NCBI GenBank assembly: GCA_013693855.1
Contig: CP059261.1
Location: 852,350-859,213 of the forward strand
DNA length: 6,864 nt
Origin: Micropruina sp.
GTDB lineage: Bacteria > Actinomycetota > Actinomycetes > Propionibacteriales > Propionibacteriaceae
Reading direction: 5' to 3'
This document shows, in pieces, positions 6,633-6,864 of this stretch. The translations under genes and the position numbers were made by a program. Below the pieces are notes generated by a model that saw only the letters and a list, made by a program, of their open reading frames with translations, made no database searches and was not told the origin of the DNA. Positions within the stretch are counted from its first letter, which is position 1; each line of letters begins with the position of its first letter.

Positions 6633-6698
6633 ATGCGTCGTCCGACTCACCCGAGCCGAACCCGCGGGCCCGCACCAGGCCCTGTCCTCACCGGCTGA
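6633..6698 (+). CDS. Putative 21-residue leader peptide upstream of the PhoH-family gene
   Basis: ATG at 6633 opens a 21-codon frame ending TGA at 6696-6698. The peptide starts MRRPTHPSRTRG and ends VLTG, and is rich in Pro and Arg. The best ribosome site in the whole window, GGGAGGAAG (6618-6626), ends 6 bases before the ATG, which is the main reason to call it. It is not in frame with the PhoH start (6755). The context of a hairpin before and competing hairpins after resembles a translational leader. It may alternatively be a free small protein. No known leader-peptide family is recognised. Confidence 0.45.
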   Translation: MRRPTHPSRTRGPAPGPVLTG

Positions 6699-6741
6699 CC
6701 ACGACCGAACCGTGGGGCCGGACGAGGTGACGCGCGGCCCC
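6699..6741 (+). promoter_or_regulatory. Two mutually exclusive hairpins between leader ORF and PhoH start
   Basis: Stem 1: CCACG (6699-6703) with CGTGG (6711-6715), starting with the base after the leader stop. Stem 2: GGGGCCG (6714-6720) with CGGCCCC (6735-6741), 14-base loop, ending immediately before the ribosome site GGAGAGG (6742-6748). The stems share 6714-6715, so only one can form fully. A ribosome pausing at the end of the leader would cover stem 1 and favour stem 2, which abuts the ribosome site. This is an inference from pairing by eye. Confidence 0.4.
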
Positions 6742-6748
6742 GGAGAGG
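6742..6748 (+). promoter_or_regulatory. Ribosome binding site of the PhoH-family gene
   Basis: GGAGAGG lies 6 bases before the GTG at 6755 and fixes that codon as the start. Confidence 0.65.
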
Positions 6749-6754
6749 ACCGTT

Positions 6755-6864
6755 GTGCCCCGCACGACCAGCCAGTCCCGCCTCGCCCAGCCCGCCGTCG
6801 ACGTGACCACCCGGACCTACGTCCTCGACACCTCGGTGTTGTTGTCCGATCCGCACGCGCTTCG
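6755..6864 (+). CDS. PhoH family protein with N-terminal PIN domain, 5' part
   Basis: First 36 codons of a gene running off the right edge. GTG start at 6755 after GGAGAGG. After a short Ser/Thr/Arg-rich lead-in the sequence reads RTYVLDTSVLLSDPHAL, the typical opening of the PIN domain of PhoH2-type proteins (PIN nuclease fused to a PhoH P-loop ATPase). The Asp of VLDTS is the first metal-binding acidic residue of the PIN active site. Characterised PhoH2 proteins have RNA helicase and ribonuclease activity; the role here is inferred from that family. Only the first PIN strand and helix start are visible, so the presence of the PhoH ATPase domain is expected from the motif, not seen. The gene is divergent from the lipoprotein pair and lies behind a structured leader. 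Confidence 0.8.
   Translation, partial: MPRTTSQSRLAQPAVDVTTRTYVLDTSVLLSDPHAL

Noticed and set aside
6200..6730. + strand frame across the divergent spacer
   Set aside because: Starts antisense to the lipoprotein B linker, lacks a ribosome site and has shadow-like composition.

Overview
The window is GC-rich DNA (third codon positions mostly G or C, GTG starts, few Shine-Dalgarno sites). This points to an actinobacterium. The mix of genes would suit a Propionibacteriaceae-like lineage, but nothing here fixes a genus. The left edge cuts the 3' half of uppS (cis-prenyltransferase for the polyprenyl carrier lipid of wall synthesis). The right edge cuts the first 36 codons of a PIN-PhoH family gene. 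Genes for these two families are, as far as I recall, often close together in actinobacterial genomes, so the roughly 6.3 kb between them looks like lineage-specific cargo.

Layout: (1) 1-408, uppS C-terminus, + strand. (2) 405-1424, a cytoplasmic beta-propeller-like protein, + strand, overlapping the uppS stop by 4 bases (GTGA) and so probably translationally coupled. It ends inside a 20-bp hairpin that separates it from the minus-strand block. (3) 1630-4017, an intact GH31 glycosidase, minus strand, with a likely leaderless promoter and no transporter or sugar regulator beside it. (4) 4060-4183, an unusual array of six 19-bp units, two in one orientation and four in the other, meeting at a near-perfect 42-bp palindrome. 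(5) 4191-5180 and 5375-6488, two tandem minus-strand genes for homologous lipoproteins of a family I do not recognise. Each is broken by single-base deletions, and all five breaks can be placed in G/C homopolymer runs. (6) 6489-6754, a 266-bp divergent spacer holding what looks like a structured leader for the PhoH-family gene: a -10 box, a 5'-end hairpin, a strong ribosome site on a 21-residue leader ORF, then two mutually exclusive hairpins ahead of the PhoH start.

The genes do not form one obvious pathway. uppS and the two lipoproteins both concern the cell envelope. The GH31 enzyme has no signal peptide and should act on oligosaccharides or glycosides inside the cell. The points most worth following are the 19-bp array, the lipoprotein pair with its homopolymer breaks, and the PhoH leader.
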